64,000 nt of DNA, taken from assembly GCF_040115645.1 (NCBI RefSeq), contig NC_089549.1, forward strand, positions 806,001-870,000, read 5' to 3'. Below the pieces are notes generated by a model. That model made no database searches. It was not told the DNA's origin and saw only the letters and a list, made by a program, of their open reading frames with translations. Origin of the DNA: Euwallacea fornicatus (lineage: Eukaryota; Arthropoda; Insecta; Coleoptera; Curculionidae). A program made the position numbers and the translations under genes. Below are positions 48,918 through 62,068 of the stretch, in pieces (position 1 is the first letter of the stretch; every line of letters starts with the position of its first letter).

Positions 48918-49971
48918 GTATTGATGCGCCACAATAAATTAACTTTTCTTAAATAATGAAAGAGCTTCTTAATTTTAATTTTATGTGGGTGTAAGTGTGC
49001 ATATACGAATGAAGCAAATTGATTTGTAGAAGATCAATCAGGAGCAACTAAAGGAAATGGTTGGCACGAGATATTGTGATACTATTCTGTGACAAAGAAA
49101 AAATATTTCTGATGACTAAAATATTTTTCATTTTAACGTTTTTAGATTATAGATAGATCTAAATCATGATAAATAATTTATTGGCCGTTCTTATATTACA
49201 ATTTGTATAAAATTACTATGATAAATATAAACGTTATAAACAGAAATTATTTAATTTGCACAATATATTATTATTAAAGTAGTAAAATATTTACAATAAA
49301 TAGTTGTTTTCCTGACCAGAAATACTCATTAACCACAGCAAATTAAAATAGCTAAATTAACCCCTATCAGGCAGATCTTTTCCATGAATTCGCAGTTCCC
49401 TTTTTGTTTGATTCGAACATTAATTTACAAGTATATTATTTATACAAAGTGACGATATTTCCTAGTAACCACCAGGCCTATAAAGCGTAAACATGTAACA
49501 ATGAGCTTTATTTTTACATAGAAAATTGCACAAAAAAGGCATATAAAAGCTTACTTTCTACAATATACGTAGATAGTTAGATGTATATTTCTCAAAATAT
49601 AGTTTTTATGACTTACATTGAGATAAACATTTCAGGTTCACTTCTTAATTATTCTGGTATAATTTAATAGGAAACCCTTCGTAATACATACACCATAAGT
49701 CAAAAATACAAGCACTTGGTTATAGTCGCGGTGTTATGTTTCTTTATTACAGAGTTCTAAAGTAAATTTTTAGTAGAATTGAATTGTCTTTAAAACGTTA
49801 TGGAAATACACAAAATGCACCTCATGGACAGTCTACGATAGTTGAGAAATATGTATATAGAGTAATTCTAAACTATGACATTAAAATTCTAGCAATTATT
49901 TAGAACAGCAATAAAGTTTTAGTACTTTCATTAAACGATTATCAAAATTTTAGTCAAGTTCACAGAAACTA
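48918..49971. other. AT-rich spacer, nothing recognised
   Basis: About 1 kb of very AT-rich DNA between the minisatellite and the next transposon. No ORF, RNA gene or repeat could be supported. Confidence 0.5.
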
Positions 49972-51333
49972 CAGGGTGTAACATAAGTAGGGGTTTTCCT
50001 TTTAACACGACATAGACCTTAAAAAACTAAGCAATATGCACAAATGAGTTTTAATACATTTTTGTATAAGATCTAAATCCATTCCTGCATAAAAGAGCAA
50101 TTCAATGTAAAGGACATAAAATGTCTCACAAAAAATTATCAGCTATTGCAAAAAGCTCAAAAAACATTGAATGTTTACTGTTTTTATGCGATTTATTCTC
50201 GCAGTTCTAAAAATCAGTCGTGAAGTTGAGCTCCAGGTGTTATTTTGATAAACAATCACTATTGATACTAATAAAAAATTGACAAAGGCCAATAATTACT
50301 CGAATCACGAATTGGCGGACATGTTGCTGATATACGAGGAGTGTCACTGCCATCGCAGCTTCGCGGTTGTATACTGAACGCTTTCCGGGAAGAACATCAT
50401 CCTGCAGTCCGTAGATGTGTTTATTTTGTTGGAAGATCTCGTGAAACCGGAAACCTAACAGCAATGCATGGTGGACATGCTGGGAGACCTAGGCTACTTA
50501 GAATGGCACCCATTGAGGAGCATGTTTTAGATATCGCTCAGGACAATCAAACTACCGTTACTAGAAGAATCGCAGAGAAAGTTCCTACATCTCACATGAC
50601 AGTGTAGAGAATTGTAAATAAAAACCAATTTTATCCCTATCACGTGCAACGAGTTCAAGCGTTAATGCCACAAGACCATCTCCCAAGAGTATACTTTTGT
50701 GAGTGATTTTTACAAGAAAACGCTCGTAATGAAAATTTCTTTAAGTGTATTTTGATAACGAATTAATTAATTTTTTAACGTAACGGAATAAATAGTTTTA
50801 GAAATACGGACGTATGGGCAATGGAAAATTCTCGCGTTATTCGCCGAACTAATTTCCAGCAGAGATTGTCTTTTAATGTTTGGGCCGGCATAACAGGTGG
50901 AAAAGCCTCAATCGACCAATAAGATGGCCCGCAAGATCACCTGACCTTAATCCATGCGATTTTTATTTGTGGGGTTACATGAAAAGTTTAGTATTTACGA
51001 ATGAAATTAACACAGTGGAAGAATTGCGTGAACGGATAGAAAACAGTACAGAAATAATTAGAGGAAAACCATCTGTTTCAACAGCATGCACAGAATCGTG
51101 GATAAGACAAGCGACAATTTGTGCAAATGAAACCAATGGAGACAATTTCGAATATCTTTTGTAGCTAGTCCCGAAGTGAGTAGTAATTAAAGATATAGTA
51201 CTTGTTAAAACTTTTATAGGCGCATATTTCGGTTGTTTTTAAGATTTCGAAAAAATGTTATATAAAAATATTGCTTAGTGTTTTGAGGTCTTTGTCGTGA
51301 TAAAAGGAAAACCTCTACTTATGTCACATCCTG
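49972..51333 (+). mobile_element. Tc1/mariner-superfamily element with about 70-bp TIRs
   Basis: The left end CAGGGTGTAACATAAGTAGG and the right end (reverse complement CAGGATGTGACATAAGTAGA) match over about 70 bp, sharing GGTTTTCCTTTTA.CACGACA.AGACCT and AAGCAATAT. TA flanks both ends (49970-49971, 51334-51335). Length 1362 bp. It lies between the converging cyclase and navigator genes. Confidence 0.93.
50300..51164 (+). pseudogene. Transposase with N-terminal DUF4817-like region, broken
   Basis: Opens near 50300 with HELADMLLIYEECHCHRSFA, which resembles the N-terminal helix-turn-helix region (DUF4817) of a common insect transposase family; it is interrupted by a stop and shift. Then GRPRLLRMAPIEEHVLDIAQ, TRRIAEKV and IVNKNQFYPYHVQRVQALMP with an in-frame TAG. 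After a gap come WPARSPDLNPCDFYLWGYMK, where the third catalytic Asp stands, and a C-terminus ending NFEYLL at 51164. Several lesions; inactive as read. Confidence 0.82.
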
Positions 51334-51404
51334 TATATACATCATTTAAATAACCGCATTTAAGTTTAAGAGCGGTATTTTGAAGAACGAATGTGGTGTT
51401 ATTT

Positions 51405-51592
51405 TGCAGAAACAAATTAAAATAAAATTTTATAAAACACATTTTTGCATATTACTGTCTTCGTAGTAGTGGCCGTAGCACCTTAGCAAGACATTTCCGG
51501 CTATAAGGCTCTAATACTCAAATATATTCAATTGTTGCACTAAATAATTCCTAGAATTTTGATTCCATAGTTCGAAATCGCCTCGTATAAGT
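51405..51592. repeat. Dispersed repeat, copy 2
   Basis: Diverged copy of the repeat at 41750-41955 in the same orientation: AAAACACATTTTTGCATA, GGCCGTAGCACCTTAGCAAG, ATATTCAATTGTT, then AGTTCGAAATCGCCTCGTATA. The gap after the transposon end at 51333 is about 70 bp. Confidence 0.62.
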
Positions 51593-51818
51593 TAAACGGT
51601 TTTTGAGTACTTTCTTTAAATATTCTCTAATGGCTTTTTGCAAATTCCAATAATGATTGCTACTAATGATTACGTAAAACCAAACGCGGGGGTCTCTGTA
51701 TCTCATAATTAAACCATTATCGCTATTGTAACTCCTAATTCCCACCCTACCCAATACGGCGAACGAAATTATATTCAAATATCTCATAAATACACTTCTA
51801 ACTCGAAATCCGAGGCAC

Positions 51819-51824
51819 TTTATT
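51819..51824 (-). terminator. Candidate poly(A) signal of the navigator gene
   Basis: AATAAA on the minus strand only about 10 bases after the stop codon. If used, the 3' UTR would be very short; other signals further downstream were not excluded. Confidence 0.45.
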
Positions 51825-51833
51825 CTATAAAAT

Positions 51834-54289
51834 TTAGGAGACGCTCTCAGTCCCCGTCTGAGCCAAATTGGAATCCAAACTATTGCAATCCGAATCGTTT
51901 GAGTGGGGACTCGAATAATTTGCAGCCTCTTGCAGCCTCATAAGCATATTCAACAAGGGATCGCCTTCGTTTTCTGCTTGTGCATTGGGGTTCGTCTCTA
52001 GGCCTACGTCTTTGGCGGTAATGGTAGTTAGGCCTTGAGGGGGTGCCCCGGGCCAGGGATACGTGTCCAGCACAAATTGGGCAGGGTCGGTCCAAGAAGA
52101 GCGCCGTCCATAGAGCTGGAGACCTTCTCGGGCCGCTTCGCGTAGATATGGAGCTAAAGAGTAATTCCAGACATCTGCGAACCAGGCTCGAGCAGCGTCC
52201 AGTTCAAGAGGGCAACCTACCGTGTAAAAAATCATTGCATGGTAAAAAGGTTTCAAATGTGGCCGAAATAGTGAGTGAAAAAAATATTTTACCTAAGAAA
52301 AGTCTTGGTCCAATCGCTACATCTCCACTGCTGTGCGTCTCCAAGAAAGCATTCAGATGTTGCCAGACTCTGGGTAGCCATCCTAAAATGGCTGCCAACT
52401 CGGGTTGGGGCCCTTGCTCCAACTCTAAAGCTGCAAGTCGCCTTCTAAGAACCCGTCCAAGGAGGCCTCTGGCTGGTTCCATGTGAGGAGCTACCAGCAC
52501 CCACCTAAAGCCATGCTGCAGCTGCAAACTTGTAGCTGAGCAGGAGCTTTGCGCCATGGTTCCCAGTAAGCAGGGCAAGTTCCTGGGTAGACTTCCTAGG
52601 GCATCGGCTAAAGGTCCGGCTTTATGGAGGTTGTCCAACACTACGACGCAAGGAAGAACGTTGTGGTCACCAGCGGCTGCTTGTTCGGACAAGTGCTGTA
52701 GATATTGGCGAAGTTCTTTGGCGGATTTGTTATCGACGCTGAAAAATTAGTTTCATAAGTCCCTCTGATAAGTTAACTACTGATGCGAGACATACTTAAA
52801 GGTTGCTACGGCCTCTTGCGGATCTCTCCCCAAGCTTTGTGCATGGAACTCAGCCAATCTTGTGGCTAAATGGGTTTTTCCCGTTCCGGGAGCTCCGCAT
52901 AACACCAGTCTTCTGTGTTCGGCTAGCAAAGACACAAGCCTTTGTGCTACCCCTTTTGGTATCAACGCCTCGAAGGCTAAGGCTGCAACTGGCTGAAGAA
53001 CCTAATAAAAGACACAAACTTTTACATCGTAATCGGTAGTCATCACAATTACCCCTGTGAAGATTCATGGTCGTGAATATGCAGGAGGCATTTGAAACTG
53101 GTACCGTTTATGCTCTCTTTTTTCCTCAGAAGTGTTAGATAACTCACCACGTGCACTGATGACACCCGCCCTACAGCATATCCAACAGGCAACAAATCTG
53201 GGGGCCCCGTATCCGGTTTCCTCTCAGCCTCCCCCAGTTTATAACTAGCTATAGAGTCGCTCCCCAGCCCCAAACCTCCCCCCGGATCCAGTCTAGCTAC
53301 ATACTGCTTAAAAGCCCTCCTCACAGCATTGTCCAGTTGCCCCCATAGCGTGGACGCTCCCACGTTAGTGTATGCAATAGAAATCTCAGAGGTAGTGTTG
53401 TTGGTTTCTTTGCCATCGTACCCATAGTGCTCGGAATAGTACCGGTCAAAGCTCTGAGGCTGACCTAGGTAGACAGCAATCGCTATCCGTTTTCCATCGC
53501 TCTCAACCTCTGGAGGGGGCTCATCTGCTGGTATCAAGTCGCTTAATGCGTCCAAAGAAGAATTTGACCGGACCTCAGAAGATAATTCTCCACATGGCAA
53601 TCCACCGGATCCGCTCACCATTCTCTGGAGACGTTCATTATTTTGTTTGAGGCTCAACATTTCGCTCCGCATTTTCATTACTGTGTCCTGGAAGAAAAAA
53701 AGTCTTAAAACGAAATTTTAAAATCAATCTTTACTCACCTTGAGGCTCTCTAACTGATGTGCAGAGCTTAAGGCCTCTAGCCGGATATCAGTCAACACCA
53801 AATCTTTTTCCCTCAACTGTTTCTGCAACTCTGCCACCTCCTGCCCCTGATCAATGGGTGCCGGAGGCAGAGGGCTGTGTTGCCTATCATTCTCTCCCTC
53901 GCTATGACTGGACTGGACTTTGGTAACTTTGGCATTGCGTGAAAAGGCTTTGGTGAAACTACTTCTCAGCCAACCCTTTTTCTTCTTCTTCTCTTGCTTG
54001 TCTAAGGAGCATGCAGAGGAGAGGCTGGAGACGCTGTCCGAACTAGGTTGCCTCGCCAAGGTGGATCCGATACCTGCTTGGATGGATTGTGCCCTAAGGG
54101 CATCCATTGCTTGCCGAAGGTCCTGGAGTTCACTGTCCTATCGATGAAGAAAAAAGCGTTGTGTAAGTTTGGTTTCCAACGATTTTTTTTTTTACTAAAG
54201 TCAACCTTTTTCTCCGAGGTGGCTGTCAGGTGTTGAAGTCTTTGGGTCATGGAGGTCAGGCTTTGCTCAAAAGCGGAAACTACATGGGC
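51834..54289 (-). CDS. sick: Neuron navigator family protein (sickie/NAV), 3' six exons
   Basis: Minus-strand exons in transcript order: 54289-54206, 54137-53739, 53687-53148, 53001-52796, 52738-52293, 52216-51834. All are GT-AG and in phase, totalling 685 residues to the TAA at 51834. Order: coiled coil (AHVVSAFEQSLTSMTQRL, DSELQDLRQAMD, LTDIRLEALSSAHQLESLK), the navigator core (DPGGGLGLGSDSIASYKLG, PPDLLPVGYAVG), a P-loop ATPase region with GAPGTGKT (about 52873-52896), VVVLDNLH, FRWVLVAPHMEPARGLLGR, the sequence SSGDVAIGPRLFLG, the exon 6 stretch LREAAREGLQLYGRR, and the NAV C-terminus GDPLLNMLMRLQEAANYSSP. NAV proteins are microtubule-associated factors in axon guidance and cytoskeletal signalling. 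The 5' part of the gene lies to the right and is not resolved. The basic patch KKKKKGWLRSSF may bind cytoskeleton or membrane. Confidence 0.95.
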
Positions 54290-57200
54290 CTGAAAGGAAA
54301 TCTTTAATTAGGTATAGTATGGTTCATTTGACCATTAGGCATCATTGGATACATGTGGGGGTGGAATTCCAACAACTTTGATACCATTGAAAAGCTTATT
54401 GAAAATGCTTTCCAAAGATATCTCGCAACCATGCCCGTGCCATAAAAAAATTACTTGGGTGGCTGAGAGTAGTGAAATCAGCAACATCATATTACGGTAG
54501 ACGTGTTTTTGGACTTTTCTATAGTCAACACAATTTTAAAGATATTGGCGTTTATACTTTTAACAGATCCACCCTACCTACTTATCTAGCTAAAAGTATA
54601 TAGAGTGTCTCATTAAAAAAAAAGAAAGAAACGGACACATCTCATGATATCTTGGAAGGTAAAAAAATTGCAATCATTTACAGTAATTGAAAGCTAATTA
54701 GATTACACTACACATAAACAATTCTAACAACAATATACGAAGTAACAACTTTTCAAACAATAAGTGTAACAGTAGTATTTCCGCGACTTGTCAATTTGCC
54801 TACATGATCAATCTCCTGTTGTTCGAAACTATTCCTGTAATGGAGGCTTTTTCCATGTAAATAAAGGCTCAAACAAGCAAACAAAAGGCGATACGACTTT
54901 GTAACATAATGTAACCGCTAACGAATTACATACACAAATAGGCGCATGCAGCAAGGGCACTCCTTATAAATAGAAATTGGATAGGACAGCAGGGTGTGGT
55001 ATGATGTAATTTGTGTCTTTTTTTTCATTTAATTGCACCTTATTTTATGAGTAAAAGTTACTTTCTGGTGTTTCGATAAAGTTACGTGATCAGTATTTGA
55101 ATCATGATCTTTGTTCAAAGTTCACGGAATTAAGTTCTACATCAAAATTCCTTTTTGTTCTAAACTGCGCCATTCATGAAAAGAAAAAAAGCCAACGAAT
55201 GCTGATTGCAAATGTCATCTAACACTGATACCGGTTAAGGTTAACGCTCTGTCCTTTTTTAGCATGTTGCCGTGAAGTGCGACAACAATAATACTCTGGT
55301 TCTAATCTTTGCTTGCAATTTAATGAATGAATTAGTTCTAACGTAATTCATTCAGTGCAGTACAGGGTGTTGTGTTACGTATTCTCTAGTACAAAATAAA
55401 GACAAAATTAGGTTTTTATTTCATTGCGTTAAATCTAGTACGGGAAAAGCTTTCAAATTTTAAATGCGTATTAGGTTAACAAGTACTGTTTAATGCAGCA
55501 CCTACTTCATACAGGGTGGTAATTTTCTGAGGTCTCGCTCCACAAAATTCTTTAGAAAATTTTGCTCGTACGCCAAGGGAAATTTTAATTTATTTTTTCA
55601 TTTTCTAATCTGTTACCTAGACTTGATTACTCTTGGTTTTTGGTAGAACCAAAGTAGGAATTGTTAAATTTTAAATGTGTTTTATTTTGGAGACGAAAAA
55701 TTTAATTTGGCAATTTCATGTCGGTCTCAAAAATGAAAATAGAATCTGTGACTGTTGAAATCCTATACGACTGGGTAGTTACAAATATCATACATTTAGC
55801 TTTGCTTCTAACGGTTCACATAAAATTAATTACACAAGATGTATAACATTAAACACACGTATTAAGTCTTTCCTATTAAAGTATCATATCTTAATAAGTG
55901 CATTTAACAGTGTAAGTAATTTAAGCTGCGATACCTCATGGAAGTACGCGCACACCAGAAAGCAAGGAAGCGAACCTACTTAAAAATAATAAAACAATAA
56001 ATAATGGTTATACGACTTTAAAACAACGTTTTACCCCTCATAAATTAATTTTATATTGACTGAATTGCTACTTTATTACAACTTTAAAGCTAGTTTTATC
56101 GCTATGTCTTTGAACCACATTGTACATGATTTTAATTTAGCATTAGGCATCGGCATTAACCTCAATATTATTTTCCGGTATTCCATGAGCATTATTTCCA
56201 AGTCTCAGGAACTTACGTAATGGTGCCTTTAGGACCATCACTTGACCACTTTTCTGAAATTCATATGGAACTGATTATAATGCAATGACGCAAGCAGCAT
56301 TTTTCATACGATGAATTTACATGCGTAGACAGACGAAGAATGGGCTTCTTTAAGTTGGTCTCATTCTATTCTTTTTCATGTTGGCGGCCACAAGGCCTAT
56401 AAGAACATAAAATTCTGATGTTCAGCATTATGAAACAAACAAGAAAAGCAGCTGCGGGCTTCGAACACGCGTCGAGGCTTCTACTCGCTCATGATGTGTA
56501 CTTTATAATTAAGTACCTAATAAAAATGTATCATTACAGGCTACAAGCAAAACAGAAACCGCGTTATTGCTTTCTTGTGTTGGAAGCAACCAGAACGGCG
56601 AATATTAGAGGGATCTAACTGGAATTGAAGATTTCTAGTTTGCAAGAGTTTGTATAATTTCGGGATCAGAAAATAAGTTTCTCGTGCAAATCAAGAACCT
56701 AAAAGTATATGGGAGAGACGGAAATACTAGCAGCCACCTGTACCCAACATCCTGCAGATCTGACACAGTAAGGGCCAAAAGTCCTCCAGTTAACGTTTCA
56801 GTCCACTGATATTTTTTAAGGAAACTTAGAACACACCTATAGAGTTACATCGCGAAATATGGCACATTTCACTGCCTCATCTTCTAACAACAGAAGGAAG
56901 AGCTAATCGCGTGCATGGAAACCTTAACTCCAGAATCCATGATCAACGGGACGCCAGAGAACAAGATAAAATGGAACCGCTGCAGCAAGGCCATTTCTGC
57001 AATTGTAAAAGAAAAAGAAATAACAGTACGTGCTGTACAAGATGAATAACCGATTTCCAAAGAGGAGCGGTACTAAAGAAATAAAGAAGAAATAAAAAAT
57101 TCTCTACCAAACAGGGCTCTGTAATATAGGAAAAAAATTAGGAGCAAAACAAAGAGACATCAATCGGGTACAAGGATGCAACAACTAACAGGATACATTA

Positions 57201-58917
57201 TGGACACCTTTCGGTTTTGATTATACGTATATTCCACGGGGACATTCCGGACCTCGCACTATCTAGCCGACAGGACACCAGATTGGATGTCTCTTAAAGA
57301 TTTTCCTTGTGAAAGAAAAACGTACATATAGACTTCAGTTGCTCATCTATGAAATATTAATCAAACAATTTTGCTATATTTTTTTTTAATGAAGAGGGGG
57401 GTTGGTTCGCACCCCACTTAGAAGATAATTGCGACATAATTATAATCCTCCCTCTATGAGCATCGCTCAAATTCTGTATTTTTCTCTATTATAAATAATC
57501 CTAGACATAAATTCTCATCAACTTTCTATACATGGAAAATCTCTACATTAAACCTCGTTGTTTCCGGTTATTATTCGCAAAAAACTGAACGTATGTCCTA
57601 AATGGCGACTGCCTACATGCATTATGTATTACGCGCAATTCTCAATGGGTGCCAACTCCCAAATGGTACCTTTTTATACTTTGAAGACCATTCAGGCCCC
57701 ACAAGTATGCAATAAAGATTAATATCACTTTTTTCTTTTCCCCTCTACCTGTATGTGGAAGGAAAAAAAGACCGTGAATAAGGTTCATTAACAGCTACCC
57801 CTATATAATGGTTTATATTCCCCTAGACCTAATATCCATAATGGATTAATGCTGCATATTATATCCTGGGTGACGTTGAGAAAAAATTAAATGTTCACCC
57901 CTCGTTTGATACCCTAAAACCTCTTCTAAGCTAGGTGTGTCCGTGTCCCTAAGGGTGTTTAGGCTAGACTGAACGATGGGGTGATTTTCGTTTTTGCCTG
58001 AGTTTTAGAATATAATTTCTAATATGATTAGTGGAAAGGGAGTGGTTTGAGCAGTTGGTAGAAATAAAAACAATTAGTTAAAGCAGTAATCAACGAATCG
58101 ATCAAAGTCCTTGACAGCCTGTATAAGGTTAAAAAAAAATTCAGGTCCTTTCACTAGTGCGTACCACGAGGGCTGTAACGAAGAACGGAAACCATCAGAT
58201 TTTCATATGAAGGGTGTTTTTAAAGATTTGTGCGACCTTCGAGAAGAAAGTTCTCTTCGAAAGGTAATTAAGGGAGTTACTCTTCATTTCGCAGGTCTCA
58301 TAGTTGATTTTCTTCTTACGATAATTTATCTGCCTCCGCAGTCGCTCCTTTTCTTGACTAGATCTCCACTAAATTTTGAATTTTTCTGAGATTTTGCCCC
58401 TTAGTTCAATTGACCGATGGGAACATCATCGTTTTTTTAGGATAGATGTTTAGTGGAGATAATGAAGTTAATTTCAGGTCCTGTTTTAGATTTTTATCAC
58501 GAAATTGTTGACACACAAAAGCGCAAGAACGTTGAGTTCAAACTTACATAAGTTAACAATGGAAATTGGAAACAACTTTTCGTTGCAAGTACGTACACAA
58601 CTGAGTTGTAATTAAACGTGTACACTACTAACTAAGGAATAAGTACCCAACGAAAATTTTCCGCATTATGCTGGACATCCTTTACTTTTATAACTCTTAT
58701 AACAACGCTTGGTTCTCAAAGTCGGCGGCAGTTACCACCCTACATTTATTCCCTCCCAGTGGATGTTGGAGTTACCAAACTGAATTTAGGGGGCGCAAAG
58801 TAGCAGTCCGTGGGTGGTGCAAAAAGAACGGTAAAACGAGCGATCAATATTATATTTAATATTATAAACCTATTCAACAGAGAAATTTTAATGCTGGGCA
58901 AAGTCACATATTATATA
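54290..58917. other. Probable navigator intron/upstream DNA, no gene recognised
   Basis: 4.6 kb of AT-rich DNA with several ACAGGGTG-type transposon-end motifs (about 55363 and 55511, same orientation, so not an obvious pair). A Lys/Glu-rich stretch at about 56890-57050 and small ORFs at 56418-56618 and 58111-58389 lack recognisable motifs. It is presumably an intron of the navigator gene, since the exon at 54289 starts in phase 0 after a normal acceptor. Confidence 0.45.
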
Positions 58918-59703
58918 GGATGTTTCGAAGAAGTCGTGCCAAACGTAAGAAAGTTATCTGAGACATTGCGCTGAACAATTTTAGCATAGGAACGTCTAGT
59001 AAAAAATGAGCCGATTTAGTTCCAGAGCCATTTTCGTTCAAAAGCATAGTTTGACTCGTTGCTGCCAAAAGATTTTTGATATTTAATTAACTTTTATTAA
59101 AGGTAACGCAAAAAATTTGATGATAAAGGTTCAAAGTGACCACCCACAACCTCGATGCATAAATTTGTTTTTTGTACCATTGCATCGCGCCACCGTTGCA
59201 ACATGGTCGGATCTTGCCGCGCGAAATGAGAGTCTGACATAACTCCTCCCAACAATTACCTCTTGGGTGGCTACAGGAGTTCCATGCACCAACGGCTCGA
59301 TATAACCCCCGAAGAAAAAATCCAAAAGGCTCAAATCGGGATTTCGCGCTGGCCACCCGATAGGTCCGCCTCTTCCGATCCATCGCCCGTAAAAATATTG
59401 GTTTAGGCGATTCTGCACAGTAGGGAAAATGTGCAGGTGCGCCGTCATGTTGACACCACGTGCCATCCTGTATCTCCGTAAAAACATTTTAATTGCCGGC
59501 ATTAATAAAACAGAGGAGACAGAAGGTGTTAATTTTGTTTGTTTTTTTTTTGTTCCATTCACTTAAGTGACATGTCTTTGGAACAAAAATGAACTCTGGA
59601 GCCAAAACGGCTTATTTTCGAATAAAGGTTTCTATGCAAAAATTTTTCGCCGCAATGTCTCCTATGACCTCCGTGAGTTTGATATAACATTTTTGGAGCA
59701 TCC
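58918..59703 (-). mobile_element. Deleted Tc1/mariner-superfamily element with about 150-bp inverted repeats
   Basis: The left arm (58918 to about 59075, GGATGTTTCGAAG...GAGACATTGCG...GTTCCAGAG) and the right arm (about 59545-59703) are inverted copies at moderate identity. The minus strand between them encodes GRWIGRGGPIGWPARNPDL followed by LLDFFFGGYIEPLVHG, the transposase segment around the third catalytic Asp. The rest of the transposase is missing. Same superfamily as 11280-11903 and 49972-51333. Confidence 0.75.
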
Positions 59704-61161
59704 CGCACATTGTTATTATTTATAAAACAAACTATAAATTCGTAACTGAACCCAATATCACTGACTTCACCTTTAAATTTACAACGATTGCTTCATTATT
59801 AATGTTTGGTGTTACGTGGTAGACCCGTGTGGGCAGGAAGTATGTGCAACTAGTACTATACTATTTAGTAAAACACTCCCATTTCGTCACTTTTCTTTAG
59901 AGCCTTGAACCAAATGCGATCTCTTCTGCGTAAACGGATTTAGAAAAAATTTAATTTAAGAGACACACTGAGAATTTGTCCCAGCACCAAGGCCACCAAC
60001 GTAAATTATCAGTAAACAATGTAAAACACATCCCATTAGCTTTATTTGCTATTCAATTACGTGGTGTGTACAGGGTTTTAAGATGAATTATTGACCATTA
60101 ACCGAAAATGTACTGTTTACAACCAGTATCTTTGCAATATCGATAACTGGAATATCCACGGCCTCACATGCTGAGATATTCATCCTAACTGAAGATACGT
60201 GCATTATTACATGTATGTTGTTATGATTGTTAAACGATAATAACGTTTTCGATAATCTAATCAATCTTAGGAACTCCGTGTTTGCATACGCTAAATTATC
60301 TCCCATTTACCTATTTTATATCATCTGTATGCGAGTAATTCTTTATAACGTGTACTCAAATTTCAATTGTCCAAGACGTTTTCTCTGCGAATTTTTCCTC
60401 ATTTCCTCCTAGAACTTCTAAATTATTTCCCTTTAGAGCTTTAATCGAAGAATTGTGAAGGGATTAAAGTGGTATTAGCAGAAGCCTACCCGAAGAAACT
60501 GTCTTCCATTCGAATACCTGCTAGTAGCATTCAAACATACCTGTGCTGATAATAGAAGGAGGCATTTGCGGAAGAATCGAAATTTTGTGCATTTTCACGC
60601 TCCCTTCACTAGTATATTTGAACGGCAATGAAAGCGTACATTTAAGTCAATTATAGTATATGAGTAATGTGGATGCTACAGCACATCATTATGCATCTTT
60701 TAAGTGGAATAAATTAGCTGTTTTACACTTGAGCGAAGGAGGATAAGAACTCACTTCAGCTCTTATTTGCAACAAGTGTCTTAAATGAGGCTATTTTCGT
60801 TCATCCGGCAGAAGCCTAATTTCGGATTTACAATACACGCTTCACTATACGAGAATACAGGATGATAGTTAAGTGTGTAGACAAAATCAGTGAAATCGTT
60901 CTTCAACTTTGCTCTAAGAGGAAAATATTATAGAAATTTTCGTCCTTAAAACAGTTTTGGATGGGCAAAAAATTACGGACAACCGGGGACTACATCGCCT
61001 TGTATACTCTCACTAACCATGTGGAATGTTTAATAATGTGAAATCGAACTAAGCTACAAAGAACTGATGTAGCAAATTTGAGATAAACATCCTATAAAAT
61101 GTTAAAATAAATCATTTGGCTAAACTAAGCTCCAGCTTTATTCCCTAGTTTGCCTAGTTGC
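59704..61161. other. AT-rich spacer, nothing recognised
   Basis: About 1.5 kb with scattered ACAGG-type motifs (about 60070, 60857) but no pairable ends and no supported ORF. Confidence 0.45.
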
Positions 61162-61581
61162 TTAATTAATATCAAGTATTCTCAAAACCATACTAACTGT
61201 GTGCCAATCCAACTGCGGACACGACCTGTACTTGCTCTTCTTAGTTGCCAACTCCCACCAGGGTATGTTAGGATTTCCAATGGGAGATGTAGGCGACACC
61301 CCCTCATTTTCCAAGCCATTGATATTCTTTCTGAATTCTTCAAAGACCTCTATATTATCACTACCATTTCTTAACCCGGTACTCCGCGCGATAGTCGCGT
61401 AATTGAACCCGTTAACGTTGTTTAATCTATCGAAAGTTCTGGAATCTTCTGGAACACTGGCCAGGGAAGGAGGTCGGGGCGGTTTTCGTGGTAGTCCAAT
61501 TCGAGGGCGACGGATGGTTGCGAAACCGTCATGAATTGCGGAAGGTGGTGATGCTAGCATTTGGGTGGATGCTGGAGGCAT
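61162..61581 (-). CDS. Probable coding exon of a minus-strand gene, possibly a first exon of the navigator gene
   Basis: 139-codon open frame beginning at ATG 61581, with TAA directly before it in frame. It is proline- and arginine-rich (RRPRIGLPRKPPRPP), then NNVNGFNYATIARSTGLRNG, then IPWWELATKKSKYRSCPQL near the end. Composition and the tryptophan-containing C-terminal motif look like real protein, unlike neighbouring chance ORFs. GT donor candidates follow KKSK, KYR and DWHT near 61180-61200. I do not recognise a domain. Its strand and position, 7 kb upstream of the navigator exons, make an alternative first exon of that gene possible; a separate gene is the alternative. Confidence 0.55.
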   Translation of the reverse strand: MPPASTQMLASPPSAIHDGFATIRRPRIGLPRKPPRPPSLASVPEDSRTFDRLNNVNGFNYATIARSTGLRNGSDNIEVFEEFRKNINGLENEGVSPTSPIGNPNIPWWELATKKSKYRSCPQLDWHTVSMVLRILDIN

Positions 61582-61895
61582 TTATGGTATTCCTGGATTT
61601 GGACTCTTCAGTGATTGTTGAAATTTTTAGAACTTGGTTTCTTGCACTTTATTTATTTTAATGTAAGTGTTGGTGGTCGCCTGTTTTAGAGAACTATACT
61701 GCATATAAGGTGTCCAGATCCATTTAGACTATAACACACAATATCGTCACCTTTGTGCAAGCTGTTTTTAGTAGGCATTTACTTATACAGGGGGGTTCCA
61801 GAACCATACTGCACCATTTCAGGGATGCATTATCAAACACTAAATGAAGGAACAAGTTGAAATAAGCATGTATCCGATATCGTTCGGTAGCGCAG

Positions 61896-62068
61896 TTACA
61901 GGGTGGCAAAAGTTAATTTATCTCCGCTTCGGGGAGGAAACATGCATATATAAAACACCATTTTTAGCCTTCATTCATCAACTTTCTGTTTCATATCTTT
62001 TATTGGAGCACGTACTTGTACGGACGGTGATATCGAATGTTTTTGTCTAAAATGAGTTGGGACACCCT
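61896..62068. mobile_element. Candidate MITE, about 173 bp
   Basis: Starts TACAGGGTGGCAAAAGTTAA and ends in the inverted TACAGGGTGTCCCAACTCAT. The first nine bases match exactly and similarity then falls off. TA at both ends fits Tc1/mariner-type insertion. No coding capacity. Confidence 0.5.

Noticed and set aside
55363..55525. MITE between two ACAGGGTG motifs
   Set aside because: Both motifs are in the same orientation, so they do not form an inverted pair.
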